A DNA stretch of 64,000 nucleotides from Streptomyces sp. CB02923. GTDB lineage: Bacteria; Actinomycetota; Actinomycetes; Streptomycetales; Streptomycetaceae. The notes under the pieces are model-generated. The model ran no database searches. It saw only the letters and a program-made list of their open reading frames with translations, and had not been told where the DNA came from. A program made the translations under genes and the position numbers. Of this stretch, positions 23,942-32,140 are shown one piece after another; positions within the stretch are counted from its first letter, which is position 1, and each line of letters starts with the position of its first letter. The stretch spans positions 558,001-622,000 of the forward strand of contig NZ_LWKZ01000025.1 of NCBI RefSeq assembly GCF_001905005.1. Reading direction: 5' to 3'.

Positions 23942-25372
23942 GTGATGCGAGTAGCGGTCGTAGGACAGGGATATGTGGGCTTGACCGGAGCGGTCGCCCT
24001 GGCCCACCAGGGCCATCACGTCACCGGAATCGAGCAGGATACGGAGCGGCTGCGCGTCCTGGAGGCGGGCCGGGCGCCGGTCTTCGAGCCGGGACTGCCG
24101 GAGCAGCTGACGGCCGCGCAGGCCACCGGGCGGCTCCGCTTCTCCGGTTCCGTCACCGAAAGCCACCGGCGGGCGCCGTTCGACATCGTCCTCGTGACCG
24201 TCGGCACGCCACCCGCGTCCGACGGGTCGGCGGATCTGACGCAGGTCACCTCCGCACTCGGCGAGATCCTGCAACTGCTGCCCACGCCCTGCGTGGTGCT
24301 GAAGTCCACCGTGCCGCCCGGTACGAGCGCCGTGCTCGCCGAGGCCTACCCCGGACTGCGTGAACGCTTCGCGTACAACCCGGAGTTCCTCAACCAGGGC
24401 AGTGCGCTGGAGGACTGGGCCGTACCCGCCCGGATCGTGGCGGGCACGTGGGCCGAGGACGGCCTGCGGGCGCTGCGCGAGCTGTACGAGGGGATCGCCG
24501 CGCCCTGGGTCGAGACCACGCCCTCCGGCGCGGAGATGATCAAATACGCGAGCAACGCCTTCCTCGCCACGAAGATCAGCTTCGCGAACGAGGTGGCCGG
24601 CATGTGCTCCGGCCCGGACATCGACATCGACCACGTCATGCAGGGCGTCGGCTTCGACCCCCGTATCGGCCACGCCTTCCTCCAGCCCGGCCTCGGCTAC
24701 GGCGACTCCTGCCTGCCCAAGGACACCAACGCGCTGGCCCACTGGGCGAGCACCGCGGGCCTGCCGACCCCGCTGCTGCGCGCCACCATCGCCGTCAACG
24801 ACGCCCAGTTCGGGCTGGCCGTCCAGATGCTGCGCACCGAACTCGGCGACGGGCCCGCCGACGGCCTGGCCGACGCGGAGATCGCCGTGCTCGGCGTGCG
24901 CTACGAGCCGTGGAGCGACGACCTGCGGGCCGCGCCGAGCCGGACGGTGGTCCCGGCGCTGCTCGGCCAGGGCGCGCGGGTCCGGGTGTGGGACCCGGGC
25001 ACCGACACCGACGCCATCGCCGGTCTCTTCCCCGGCGCCCGCCCGGCGTCCGGTCTGGCGGAGGCGGTGGAGGGTGCCCACGCCGTCGTGGTGCTGACGG
25101 AGTGGCCGCAGGCGATCGAGGCGGACTGGCGGGCGCTGGCCACCCTGCTCTACGAACCGCGGCTGGTCATCGACGGGAAGAACTGCCTCAGCCCCGAGCG
25201 GATGGCCGCCCTGCCCGTCCGCTACCGCAGCGTCGGCACCCGGCTGCCCGCCTCGGCGGCCGGCGGCCGGTCCGGCCCGGCGGCCGCCGAGGCGGACGGC
25301 GCGCGGCCGGCACCGGAAGCCGTCGTCCGCAGCCGTCCCCCGGAACCGCCGCCCCCTCTCCCAGACCAGTGA
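23942..25372 (+). CDS. UDP-glucose/GDP-mannose dehydrogenase family protein
   Basis: NAD-dependent nucleotide-sugar dehydrogenase of 476 residues, which would oxidise UDP-glucose (or a related sugar) to the uronic acid for surface polysaccharide or glycoside synthesis. The N-terminal Rossmann domain has VAVVGQGYVGLTGAVAL. VTVGTPPASDG and LKSTVPPGT are family motifs. EFLNQGSALEDW and the catalytic loop GYGDSCLPKDT with its Cys are present. The C-terminal domain has LGVRYEPWSDDLRAAPS. A Pro-rich 45-residue tail is extra. GTG at 23942 and ATG at 23945 are adjacent possible starts, with AAGGGG upstream. No polysaccharide cluster is visible around it. Confidence 0.88.
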   Translation: MMRVAVVGQGYVGLTGAVALAHQGHHVTGIEQDTERLRVLEAGRAPVFEPGLPEQLTAAQATGRLRFSGSVTESHRRAPFDIVLVTVGTPPASDGSADLTQVTSALGEILQLLPTPCVVLKSTVPPGTSAVLAEAYPGLRERFAYNPEFLNQGSALEDWAVPARIVAGTWAEDGLRALRELYEGIAAPWVETTPSGAEMIKYASNAFLATKISFANEVAGMCSGPDIDIDHVMQGVGFDPRIGHAFLQPGLGYGDSCLPKDTNALAHWASTAGLPTPLLRATIAVNDAQFGLAVQMLRTELGDGPADGLADAEIAVLGVRYEPWSDDLRAAPSRTVVPALLGQGARVRVWDPGTDTDAIAGLFPGARPASGLAEAVEGAHAVVVLTEWPQAIEADWRALATLLYEPRLVIDGKNCLSPERMAALPVRYRSVGTRLPASAAGGRSGPAAAEADGARPAPEAVVRSRPPEPPPPLPDQ

Positions 25373-25461
25373 ATCTCGGTACGTAACGGGCGGTAAGGGG
25401 CGGTCGCGGGTACGGACACTGGGACACAGCGGTCGTTCCCACGGCGAGGAGAGCCTTTCCG

Positions 25462-27138
25462 GTGAATCAGCCACCCGCGCCGGACGAGCCGCCTCCGGAC
25501 GCAGCACCCCCGGAGGCGGTCCGCCCGGAACCGTCGGCGTGGGCCCCGATGCGCCGCCGGATGTTCCGGGCGCTGTGGATCGCCCAGCTCGCGGCCAACA
25601 TGGGCACCTGGATGCAGACCGTCGGCGCCCAGTGGCTGATGGGCGACCTCGGCGGCGGAGCGCTGGAGGTCGCCCTCGTCCAGACGGCCACCACCCTGCC
25701 GGTCTTCGCGCTGGTGGTGCCCGCCGGAGCGCTGGGCGACATCCTCGACCAGCGGCGGCTGCTCCTCGGCGGGCAGCTGCTGATGTTCGTCGGGGCGGCC
25801 GGGCTGGCCGCCGTCACCGCCGCCGGCCAGGCGACCCCGACCCTGCTGCTCCTGCTCACCGCCCTCATGGGAACGGGTGAGGCCTTCTGCATCTCCTCCT
25901 TCCAGGCCATCCAGCCCGAACTGGTCAGCAAGGACGAGATCCCCCAGGCGGCGCTGCTCAACAGCGCCAACGGCAACGTCGCACGGGCCGCGGGCCCGGC
26001 CGTCGGCGGCCTGCTCATCTCCGCCGCGGGCCCGGCGGCCACCTTCGGCATCAACGCGCTGTCCTTCCTGGGCGTCATGGTCGTCCTGTACGCCTGGCGG
26101 CGGCCCGCCACCCACCGGCCGCTGGGCTCGGAGCACGTACGCGGCGCGATCCGCGCGGGCGCCCGGTACGTACGCAGGGCGCCCATGTTCGGTGCCGTAC
26201 TCGGCCGCTCCGGACTGTTCATGCTCTTCGCCGGCGGGCTGTGGGCGCTGCTCCCGGCCATCGCCCGCGGCCCGCTGGGCATGAGCGCCGGGGGGTACGG
26301 GCTGCTGCTGGGCTGCGTCGGGCTGGGCGCGGTGGGCGGTGCGCTGGCGCTGCCCGCGGTACGGCCCCGCACGACGACGAACGGCCTGGTCACCGTGGCC
26401 ATGGTGCTGTACGCGGCCACCATGGCCGTGATCGGACTGGTGGCGTCGCCGGTCGTCGCCGCCGTCGCGCTGATCATTTCGGGCCTGGCCTGGGTGGCGG
26501 TGCTGTCCACCCTCTCCGCCTCCGCGCAGATCCTGCTGCCCGTCTGGGCGCGCACCCGCGCGCTCGCCTACTACCAGCTGGTCTTCATGGGCGGGCAGGC
26601 GCTGGGCGGGGTCGGCTGGGGGCTGGTGGCCGACTGGTTCGGCGTGCGGGCCGCGTTCGTGATCGCGGGCGCGGGGCTGGCGCTGACGACGGTCGTGGGC
26701 ATGCGGACGATGCCGATGCCCGCCGGACACATCGACATGGAGCACGTCCAGCACTGGCCCGAGCCGGAGAGCATGCGGACGCCGGGCCGCAACATCGGGC
26801 CCGTACTGGTCATCGTGGAGTGGCGGGTGGACCGGGCCGACGCGGAGGCGTTCATCCGGGCCATGCGGCCGGTCGGCCAGGCCCGGCGCAGGACGGGCGC
26901 CACCATGTGGGGCCTGTACGAGGACATGGAGGATCCGACGCTGTTCATGGAGACGTTCACCGTCGTCTCCGAGCGGGAGCACCTGCGCCAGCATCTGGAA
27001 CGCGGGACCAAGGAGGACCAGGAGCTGGAGGCACGGGCCCGCAGCCTGACGCGGCCCGGCAGCGCTCCTCGCGTACGCCACCTGATCTGGGCGTACGCCT
27101 TGGATCGCGACGAGGAGCTGTCGGCGCACGAGCACTGA
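25462..27138 (+). CDS. MFS transporter of the MFS_3 (EntS-like) family with soluble C-terminal domain
   Basis: A 558-residue transporter. Residues about 30-425 form 12 membrane segments of the MFS_3 type (MFRALWIAQLAANMGTWMQT, LVVPAGALGDILDQRR, FQAIQPELVSKDEI), related to siderophore and macrolide exporters. The last 115 residues are soluble (VEWRVDRADAEAFIRAM, TMWGLYEDMEDPTLFMETF, VSEREHLRQH) and look like a ferredoxin-fold, monooxygenase-like domain that several MFS_3 proteins carry. The GTG start is preceded by GAGGAGAG. The substrate is unknown. It follows the sugar dehydrogenase by 89 bases on the same strand and could share its transcript. Confidence 0.85.
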   Translation: MNQPPAPDEPPPDAAPPEAVRPEPSAWAPMRRRMFRALWIAQLAANMGTWMQTVGAQWLMGDLGGGALEVALVQTATTLPVFALVVPAGALGDILDQRRLLLGGQLLMFVGAAGLAAVTAAGQATPTLLLLLTALMGTGEAFCISSFQAIQPELVSKDEIPQAALLNSANGNVARAAGPAVGGLLISAAGPAATFGINALSFLGVMVVLYAWRRPATHRPLGSEHVRGAIRAGARYVRRAPMFGAVLGRSGLFMLFAGGLWALLPAIARGPLGMSAGGYGLLLGCVGLGAVGGALALPAVRPRTTTNGLVTVAMVLYAATMAVIGLVASPVVAAVALIISGLAWVAVLSTLSASAQILLPVWARTRALAYYQLVFMGGQALGGVGWGLVADWFGVRAAFVIAGAGLALTTVVGMRTMPMPAGHIDMEHVQHWPEPESMRTPGRNIGPVLVIVEWRVDRADAEAFIRAMRPVGQARRRTGATMWGLYEDMEDPTLFMETFTVVSEREHLRQHLERGTKEDQELEARARSLTRPGSAPRVRHLIWAYALDRDEELSAHEH

Positions 27139-27269
27139 GGGGGCGGGAGCGCCGACTGTGCTGTGCGCCCCCGGTCCGCGCCCGTACGCACTGCCCTTGC
27201 GCCCGTCCGCGCCCTCCCCGCCTCCGTCCGCATCCTGGACCGCCCTGCCCGACGCATACGTGTTGTATC

Positions 27270-27275
27270 TATGCT
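27270..27275 (+). promoter_or_regulatory. Likely -10 box of leaderless GntR gene
   Basis: TATGCT ends six bases before the ATG at 27282, so transcription would start at the start codon. No ribosome site is visible. The surrounding AT-rich stretch (tgttgtatctatgctgtgcac) is also where a GntR dimer would be expected to bind. Confidence 0.4.
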
Positions 27276-27281
27276 GTGCAC

Positions 27282-27989
27282 ATGTCCTCAGCTGCCGCTC
27301 CGGTCACTTCTGCCCCGGACATCCCACGCACCACGAACGCTCCCGCCCCCGCCAAAGCCCCGCCCGCCGCCGAGCGCGTCTACGCCTACGTCAAGCAGGC
27401 CGTACTGGAGCGGCACTACGAGGGCGGCATGCTGCTGACCGAAGGGGAGCTGGCCGAGGCCGTCGGCGTCTCGCGGACGCCCGTACGGGAAGCACTGCTG
27501 CGCCTTGAGGTCGAAGGGCTGCTGAAGCTCTACCCGAAGAAGGGCGCCATGGTCCTGCCGGTCTCCGCACAGGAGATCGCGGACGTGGTGGAGACCCGGC
27601 TGCTGGTCGAGGAGCACGCGGCGCGCAAGGCCGTCCCGGCCGCCGCCGCGCTCATCACCGAGCTGGAGGAACAGCTCGCGAAGATGGAGGAGCTGGCCGC
27701 CTCCGGCGACCTCGCCGCCGTGTCGGTCGCCGACCGCTGCTTCCACGCGGCGATCGTGCGCAGCGCCGGCAACCAGATCCTGGACCGGCTGTACGAGCAG
27801 CTGCGGGACCGGCAGCTGCGGATGGGCGTCGCGGTGATGCACGCCAACCCGGACCGCATCGCGAAGAACATCGCGGAGCACGGCGAGATCCTCCAGGCGC
27901 TGCGCGCCGGGGACGCGGCGGCTGCCGTGGACGCCGTACACCGGCACGTCAGCTGGGTGCGCAACCTGGCGCAGGGAGACGCCCGATGA
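27282..27989 (+). CDS. GntR-family regulator, FCD subgroup
   Basis: A 235-residue regulator with an N-terminal winged helix (about 30-98; VYAYVKQAVLERHYEGGMLLTEGELAEAVGVSRTPVREAL in two parts) and a C-terminal all-helical FCD ligand domain with metal-site residues in FHAAIVRSAGN and NIAEHGEIL plus a final His (AVHRHV). Such proteins sense small carboxylates, sugars or amino acids. The stop overlaps the ATG of the following MFS gene (ATGA), so this is a regulator-transporter operon and the regulator probably senses the transported compound. The longer upstream frame is antisense noise within the previous gene. Confidence 0.87.
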   Translation: MSSAAAPVTSAPDIPRTTNAPAPAKAPPAAERVYAYVKQAVLERHYEGGMLLTEGELAEAVGVSRTPVREALLRLEVEGLLKLYPKKGAMVLPVSAQEIADVVETRLLVEEHAARKAVPAAAALITELEEQLAKMEELAASGDLAAVSVADRCFHAAIVRSAGNQILDRLYEQLRDRQLRMGVAVMHANPDRIAKNIAEHGEILQALRAGDAAAAVDAVHRHVSWVRNLAQGDAR

Positions 27990-29305
27990 GCGCCACCACC
28001 ACGGGCCACGGCACCCTCCTGCCCGGCGACCCGCCCGGCGGCCGCAGAGCCATGGCCGTCTGGGGCATCGGCGTCGCCGTCTACTTCGTGGCGATCACCT
28101 ACCGTACGAGCCTCGGCGTGGCGGGACTGGACGCGGCGGAACGTTTCCACATCAACGCCTCCGCGCTCTCCACCTTCTCCATCCTCCAACTGCTCGTCTA
28201 CGCGGGGATGCAGATACCCGTCGGCCTGATGGTCGACCGGCTCGGCACCAAGAAGGTGCTGATCCTGGGCGTCGTGCTCTACACCGTCGGCCAGTTCGGC
28301 TTCGCGCTGTCGCAGTCGTACGCCATGGCGCTGGGCTCCCGGGCCCTGCTGGGCTGCGGCGACGCGCTGACGTTCATCAGCGTGCTGCGGCTGGGCGCCC
28401 GCTGGTTCCCGGCCCGCAGGGGCCCGCTGATAGCCCAGGTCGCCGCCCTCATCGGCATGGCGGGCAACCTCGTCTCCACCCTCGTCCTGGCCCGCCTGCT
28501 GCACACCTTCGGCTGGACACCGACCTTCGCGGCCAGCGCGGTCGGCGGCTTCCTCGTCCTGGCCCTGGTGCTGGCCTTCCTCAAGGACCACCCCGAGGGC
28601 TTCGAACCCGCCCCGGCACCCGCCACCCACACCGGCGGCGCCTACATCCGCCGCCAGATAGCCGACGCCTGGCGCGAGCCGGGCACCCGGCTGGGCATGT
28701 GGGTGCACTTCACCACCCAGTTCCCGGCGATGGTCTTCCTGCTGCTGTGGGGCCTGCCGTTCCTCGTCGAGGCGCAGGGCCTGACGCGCGGCGAAGCGGG
28801 CGAACTGCTCACCCTCGTCGTGCTGTCCAACATGGTCGTCGGCCTGGTCTACGGGCAGGTCATCGCCCGCCACCACAACGCCCGTACGCCCCTGGCCCTC
28901 GGCACCGTCGCCGCCACCGCACTGCTGTGGGCCCTCACCCTGGCCTGGCCGGCCGACCACGCGCCGGTGTGGCTGCTGATCGTCCTGTGCACGGTGCTCG
29001 GCGCCTGCGGCCCCGCCTCGATGATCGGCTTCGACTTCGCCCGCCCGGCCAACCCGCCGGAGCGCCAGGGCACCGCCTCCGGCATCGTCAACATGGGCGG
29101 CTTCACCGCGTCGATGACGACGCTGCTGGCGATCGGCGTCCTGCTGGACGCCACCGGCGACAACTACCGGATCGCGTTCGTCTCCGTCTTCGTCCTGGAG
29201 GCGCTGGGCGTCGCGCAGATCCTGCGGCTGCGCGGGCAGGCGCACCGGCGGGAGCGGGAGCGGCTGGTGACCAGCCGGGTGGAGGCGGTGCACGTACCGG
29301 CGTGA
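27986..29305 (+). CDS. MFS transporter, metabolite:H+ symporter type
   Basis: A 439-residue major facilitator with 12 membrane segments, of the NarK/ACS-like type (YFVAITYRTSLGVAGLDAAERF, QIPVGLMVDRLGTKKVLILG, GCGDALTFISVLRLGARWF). It is likely an importer of a carboxylate or similar small molecule, given its coupling to a GntR/FCD sensor. It is translated from the same mRNA as the GntR regulator through an ATGA overlap. Downstream lies a 40-bp repeat array that belongs to the convergent gene's 3' end. Confidence 0.86.
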   Translation: MSATTTGHGTLLPGDPPGGRRAMAVWGIGVAVYFVAITYRTSLGVAGLDAAERFHINASALSTFSILQLLVYAGMQIPVGLMVDRLGTKKVLILGVVLYTVGQFGFALSQSYAMALGSRALLGCGDALTFISVLRLGARWFPARRGPLIAQVAALIGMAGNLVSTLVLARLLHTFGWTPTFAASAVGGFLVLALVLAFLKDHPEGFEPAPAPATHTGGAYIRRQIADAWREPGTRLGMWVHFTTQFPAMVFLLLWGLPFLVEAQGLTRGEAGELLTLVVLSNMVVGLVYGQVIARHHNARTPLALGTVAATALLWALTLAWPADHAPVWLLIVLCTVLGACGPASMIGFDFARPANPPERQGTASGIVNMGGFTASMTTLLAIGVLLDATGDNYRIAFVSVFVLEALGVAQILRLRGQAHRRERERLVTSRVEAVHVPA

Positions 29306-29345
29306 CCGGGGGCGGCCGGACCGGGCGGCTGCGGCGGTTACGGCG

Positions 29346-29450
29346 TGACCTCGGCGGCTACGGCGTGATCGCGAGGGCTACGACATGACCTCGGCGGCTA
29401 CGGCGTGATCGTGAGGGCTCCGACATGACCTCGGCGGCTACGGCGTGACC
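29346..29450. repeat. 40-bp tandem repeat overlapping a gene's stop codon
   Basis: Two complete 40-base units (29346-29385, 29386-29425) and 25 bases of a third. The third covers the last four codons and the stop of the minus-strand gene at 29438. Each unit therefore carries a copy of that gene's end (Thr-Pro-stop). The two complete units differ at only two positions. Confidence 0.9.
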
Positions 29451-30262
29451 GCGAAGTGCGCGAGAACCGCGTCGGCCAGCGGCCGGTCGCCGTCGATCTT
29501 CACCTGTTCGGCGACGGCGGCGGGCCGCACCCGGCCGCAGGCCAGCCGGTAGAACGTCTCCCAGTCCATCGCGAGCGTCACGGCCGGGCCGAGCGAGACG
29601 CTCGCGTCGATCGTGCCGTTGCCCTGCGCGTCCACCCGGACCGTGCGCATGAACTCCAGCGGGCCGCTCACATCGAAGACCACGGCCGAATCGGCGGGCG
29701 CGCCCGCGTCCTTGGCGACCACCTTCGGCAGGGCCATCAGCAGCAGGTCGCGGGTGAGCTGCGCGCCGGGGGAGTCGAGGTTGCCGGGCACGACCAGCGC
29801 GCGGCGCAGGTCCTGTTCGTGGACCCACACGTCGAACGCCCGCTGCCGCAGGGCGTACGCGAGCGTGCGCTCCTCGTTGAGCGGGGTACGCAGCACCGTC
29901 TCGGGGTCGCGGGTCTCGTTGCGCAGCGACCGCGCGCGGCGGATGACCATGTACTCCAGCTCGGAGGTCATCTCCGGACCGGTGTGATGCCGCCGGACGT
30001 CCACCTGGAGCTCCATCCGGCGGGCGAATTCGGTGCGTACGTGGTAGAGGTCGCGCGGCAGCGTGTGGATGGGACGGGGGTCCCCGAGCATCTCGCTCTC
30101 CAGGCCGATGATGTGCGAGACGACGTCCCGCACGGACCACCCGGGGAGGTCCGTCGCCCTGCTCCACTCCCCTTCGACGAGTGGGCCGACCAGCTCGGAT
30201 ATCGCTTCGATGGAATGAGTCCAGGCGTCGATGGAGGGTTGCAGGCTGGGATGGACGGTCAC
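29438..30262 (-). CDS. Maleylpyruvate isomerase-like mycothiol-dependent protein (DinB superfamily)
   Basis: A 274-residue protein with an N-terminal DinB-like four-helix bundle: the MDMPI_N start SIDAWTHSIEAISELV, metal ligand His in VRDVVSHIIGLE and His in FDVWVHEQDLRRAL. An SCP2/MDMPI_C domain (about 170-270) follows. Such proteins use mycothiol, the actinobacterial thiol, for isomerisation or conjugation reactions; the substrate is unknown. The GTG start is preceded by GAGGGG. Its stop codon lies in a 40-bp tandem repeat. Confidence 0.85.
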   Translation of the reverse strand: MTVHPSLQPSIDAWTHSIEAISELVGPLVEGEWSRATDLPGWSVRDVVSHIIGLESEMLGDPRPIHTLPRDLYHVRTEFARRMELQVDVRRHHTGPEMTSELEYMVIRRARSLRNETRDPETVLRTPLNEERTLAYALRQRAFDVWVHEQDLRRALVVPGNLDSPGAQLTRDLLLMALPKVVAKDAGAPADSAVVFDVSGPLEFMRTVRVDAQGNGTIDASVSLGPAVTLAMDWETFYRLACGRVRPAAVAEQVKIDGDRPLADAVLAHFAVTP

Positions 30263-30406
30263 GGGACCCCTCGGACGGTTCGTACGCGGGCTGCTGTCTG
30301 TTCAGTTAAGTTACGCTGCGCACGGGCACCCGGGCAGCGCTTTCGGGTGACCATCGTAGGTCGATTTTTGACGGCGGACCGGTTCGAATGCTTAGGCGGT
30401 GGTACT

Positions 30407-31195
30407 GTGCGCGCTTCACTGATCCAGATGCACGTGGACCCGGCGGAACCGGCCAATTCACGCCGTGAGCGAGCCGGTTCACTGGTCCGCGAGCGCGCGG
30501 GCGGCGATCTCGTCGTCCTGCCCGAACTGTGGCCGGTCGGCGCGTTCGCGTTCGAGACGTTCGCCGACGAGGCGGAACCGTTCGAAGGCCCCACATATCA
30601 GGCGATGTCGCAGGCCGCCCGGGACGCCGGGACCTGGCTGCACGCGGGCTCCTTCGTCGAACGCGCCCCCGACGGCACCCTCTACAACACCTCCCTCGTC
30701 TTCGCCCCGGACGGCAGCCTCGCCTCCTCCTACCGCAAGATCCACCGTTTCGGCTTCGACAAGGGCGAGGCGGTCCTGATGGGCGCCGGCGACGCGGTGG
30801 TCACCGTGCCGCTCCCGGAGACGACACTGGGCCTGGCCACCTGCTACGACCTGCGCTTCCCCGAACTCTTCCGGCAGTTGACGGACGCGGGCGCGCAGCT
30901 CCTCGTGATCCCCGCCGGCTGGCCCGCCCGCCGCCGCGCGCACTGGTCGCTGCTGGCCCGCGCCCGCGCGGTGGAGAACCAGAGCTACGTGCTGGCCTGC
31001 GGCACCGCGGGCACCAACGGCGGCGTAGAGCAGGCGGGCCACAGCGTCGTCGTCGACCCGTGGGGCGAGGTGCTCGCGGAGGCCGGGCCGTACGAGGAGG
31101 TGCTGACCGTGGAGCTGGATCCGGCCAAGGTGAGCAAGACCCGCGCGGACTTCCCGGCCCTGCGCGACCGCGTACTCGGCCTCGACAAGCCGTAA
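30407..31195 (+). CDS. Carbon-nitrogen hydrolase (nitrilase superfamily)
   Basis: A 262-residue amidase/nitrilase-fold enzyme that hydrolyses C-N bonds. The catalytic triad is visible: Glu in VLPELWPV, Lys in SYRKIHRFGF, Cys in GLATCYDLRFPELF. LARARAVENQSYVLA and DPWGEVLAEAG are usual. The branch resembles omega-amidase/Nit2-like enzymes, which repair 2-oxoglutaramate or remove damaged metabolites; this is inferred from general similarity. The GTG start is set by the conserved RASLIQMHVDP strand. It converges with the LURP-one-like gene. Confidence 0.88.
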   Translation: MRASLIQMHVDPAEPANSRRERAGSLVRERAGGDLVVLPELWPVGAFAFETFADEAEPFEGPTYQAMSQAARDAGTWLHAGSFVERAPDGTLYNTSLVFAPDGSLASSYRKIHRFGFDKGEAVLMGAGDAVVTVPLPETTLGLATCYDLRFPELFRQLTDAGAQLLVIPAGWPARRRAHWSLLARARAVENQSYVLACGTAGTNGGVEQAGHSVVVDPWGEVLAEAGPYEEVLTVELDPAKVSKTRADFPALRDRVLGLDKP

Positions 31196-31227
31196 CGCCG
31201 CCCCCTCACCCCCTCCCCTGACCTCTT

Positions 31228-31731
31228 CTAATCCTCCCCCCTCTCCCGCTCCGCGAGGCGGATCACGCACACCGCGACGGCGATCAGCAGCGACGGGTCG
31301 GCGTCCTCCCGTACGACGTGCACGGCGTAGGTGTCCCGCAGGGTCAGCCAGCGGCGTGAGATGTCGGCCAGGAGTTCGCCGTCGTACTCGACGGCGAACT
31401 CACGGTCCAGGACCTTGCCGCTGACGTCCAGCTCGGTGCCGTCCACCAGCTCCACGCGGTAGTGGTTGCGCAGCAGCGACAGCCGCTTGCGCCGGACGGT
31501 GGCCAGCGGCCGGTCGTCCCGCTCGATCGTCATCGTGTCGCGCAGGGCGGGCCACTTCTTGCGGATGGTGACCAGCACCCGCCGCTCGGCGTCCTTCAGC
31601 TCGAAGGTCTCGCGCAGCCGCAGCGCCTTCCCGTCGACGAGATAGGCGTGCCGTCCGTGCTCGTCGTCGATCCAGTAGTCGTCACCGATGCCGAAGATCC
31701 GGTCATGAACGAGAAACTTCATGGCAGCCAT
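31228..31731 (-). CDS. LURP-one-related (tubby/scramblase-like) protein
   Basis: A 167-residue single-domain protein with a repeated beta pattern: MKFLVHDRIFGIGDDYWI, YLVDGKALRLRETFEL, VLVTIRKKWPALRDTMTI, LDVSGKVLDREFAVEY. The LURP-one fold resembles tubby and phospholipid scramblases. In bacteria the function is unclear, with membrane or cold-stress roles suggested by the name of some relatives. An ATG nine bases further in (31722) is an alternative start. It is divergent from a tiny CxxC gene. Confidence 0.8.
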   Translation of the reverse strand: MAAMKFLVHDRIFGIGDDYWIDDEHGRHAYLVDGKALRLRETFELKDAERRVLVTIRKKWPALRDTMTIERDDRPLATVRRKRLSLLRNHYRVELVDGTELDVSGKVLDREFAVEYDGELLADISRRWLTLRDTYAVHVVREDADPSLLIAVAVCVIRLAERERGED

Positions 31732-31868
31732 GTTCCCGGCCGCCACGTGTCGATGCCCCGCGCCACCCCGGGACTCGCCGCCACCCGGCCCGCGCAGCCA
31801 GGTGACCTTGCGCACCCCCTGCGCGGGTCCTTCACCGCCGCGGTCCGCCGCGCGCCGACCATGACCCC

Positions 31869-32057
31869 ATGGCAGACGCGGCGACGACACGGCGATTCAC
31901 CCCCGAGGCGGGCTGCCCCCGGTGCACCCGCCTCGCCACAGCCCGCCGCCGCGCAGCGGCCACCCGCGACCACAGCGCCGAGACGGACGCCCGCGTCCTG
32001 ATCAGCCAGCACATGCACACGGAACACGGGGTGACGCTGGAGCCGGGGTGGACGTGA
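31869..32057 (+). CDS. Small CxxC/His-rich protein, copy A
   Basis: A 62-residue protein: basic N-terminus, GCPRCTRLATARRRA, then HSAETDARVLISQHMHTEHG. A CxxC pair and a His-rich end could bind zinc, but this is not certain. It matches the product at 36871 (GCETCTALAAQRADA, GSAETDANVLLRHH) through CxxC, the Arg/Ala helix and SAETDAxVL. It lies between the divergent LURP-one gene and the thioredoxin-NHL gene. I do not know a function; short size and paralogy suggest a real conserved family. Confidence 0.65.
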   Translation: MADAATTRRFTPEAGCPRCTRLATARRRAAATRDHSAETDARVLISQHMHTEHGVTLEPGWT

Positions 32058-32140
32058 GGCGGGGGCCGTCGCCCCACCGCGGGTGACCCGCGTCGTACGG
32101 CCGTGACCGGGTGTTCATGCCCAGGTGGCACCCTTGAACC

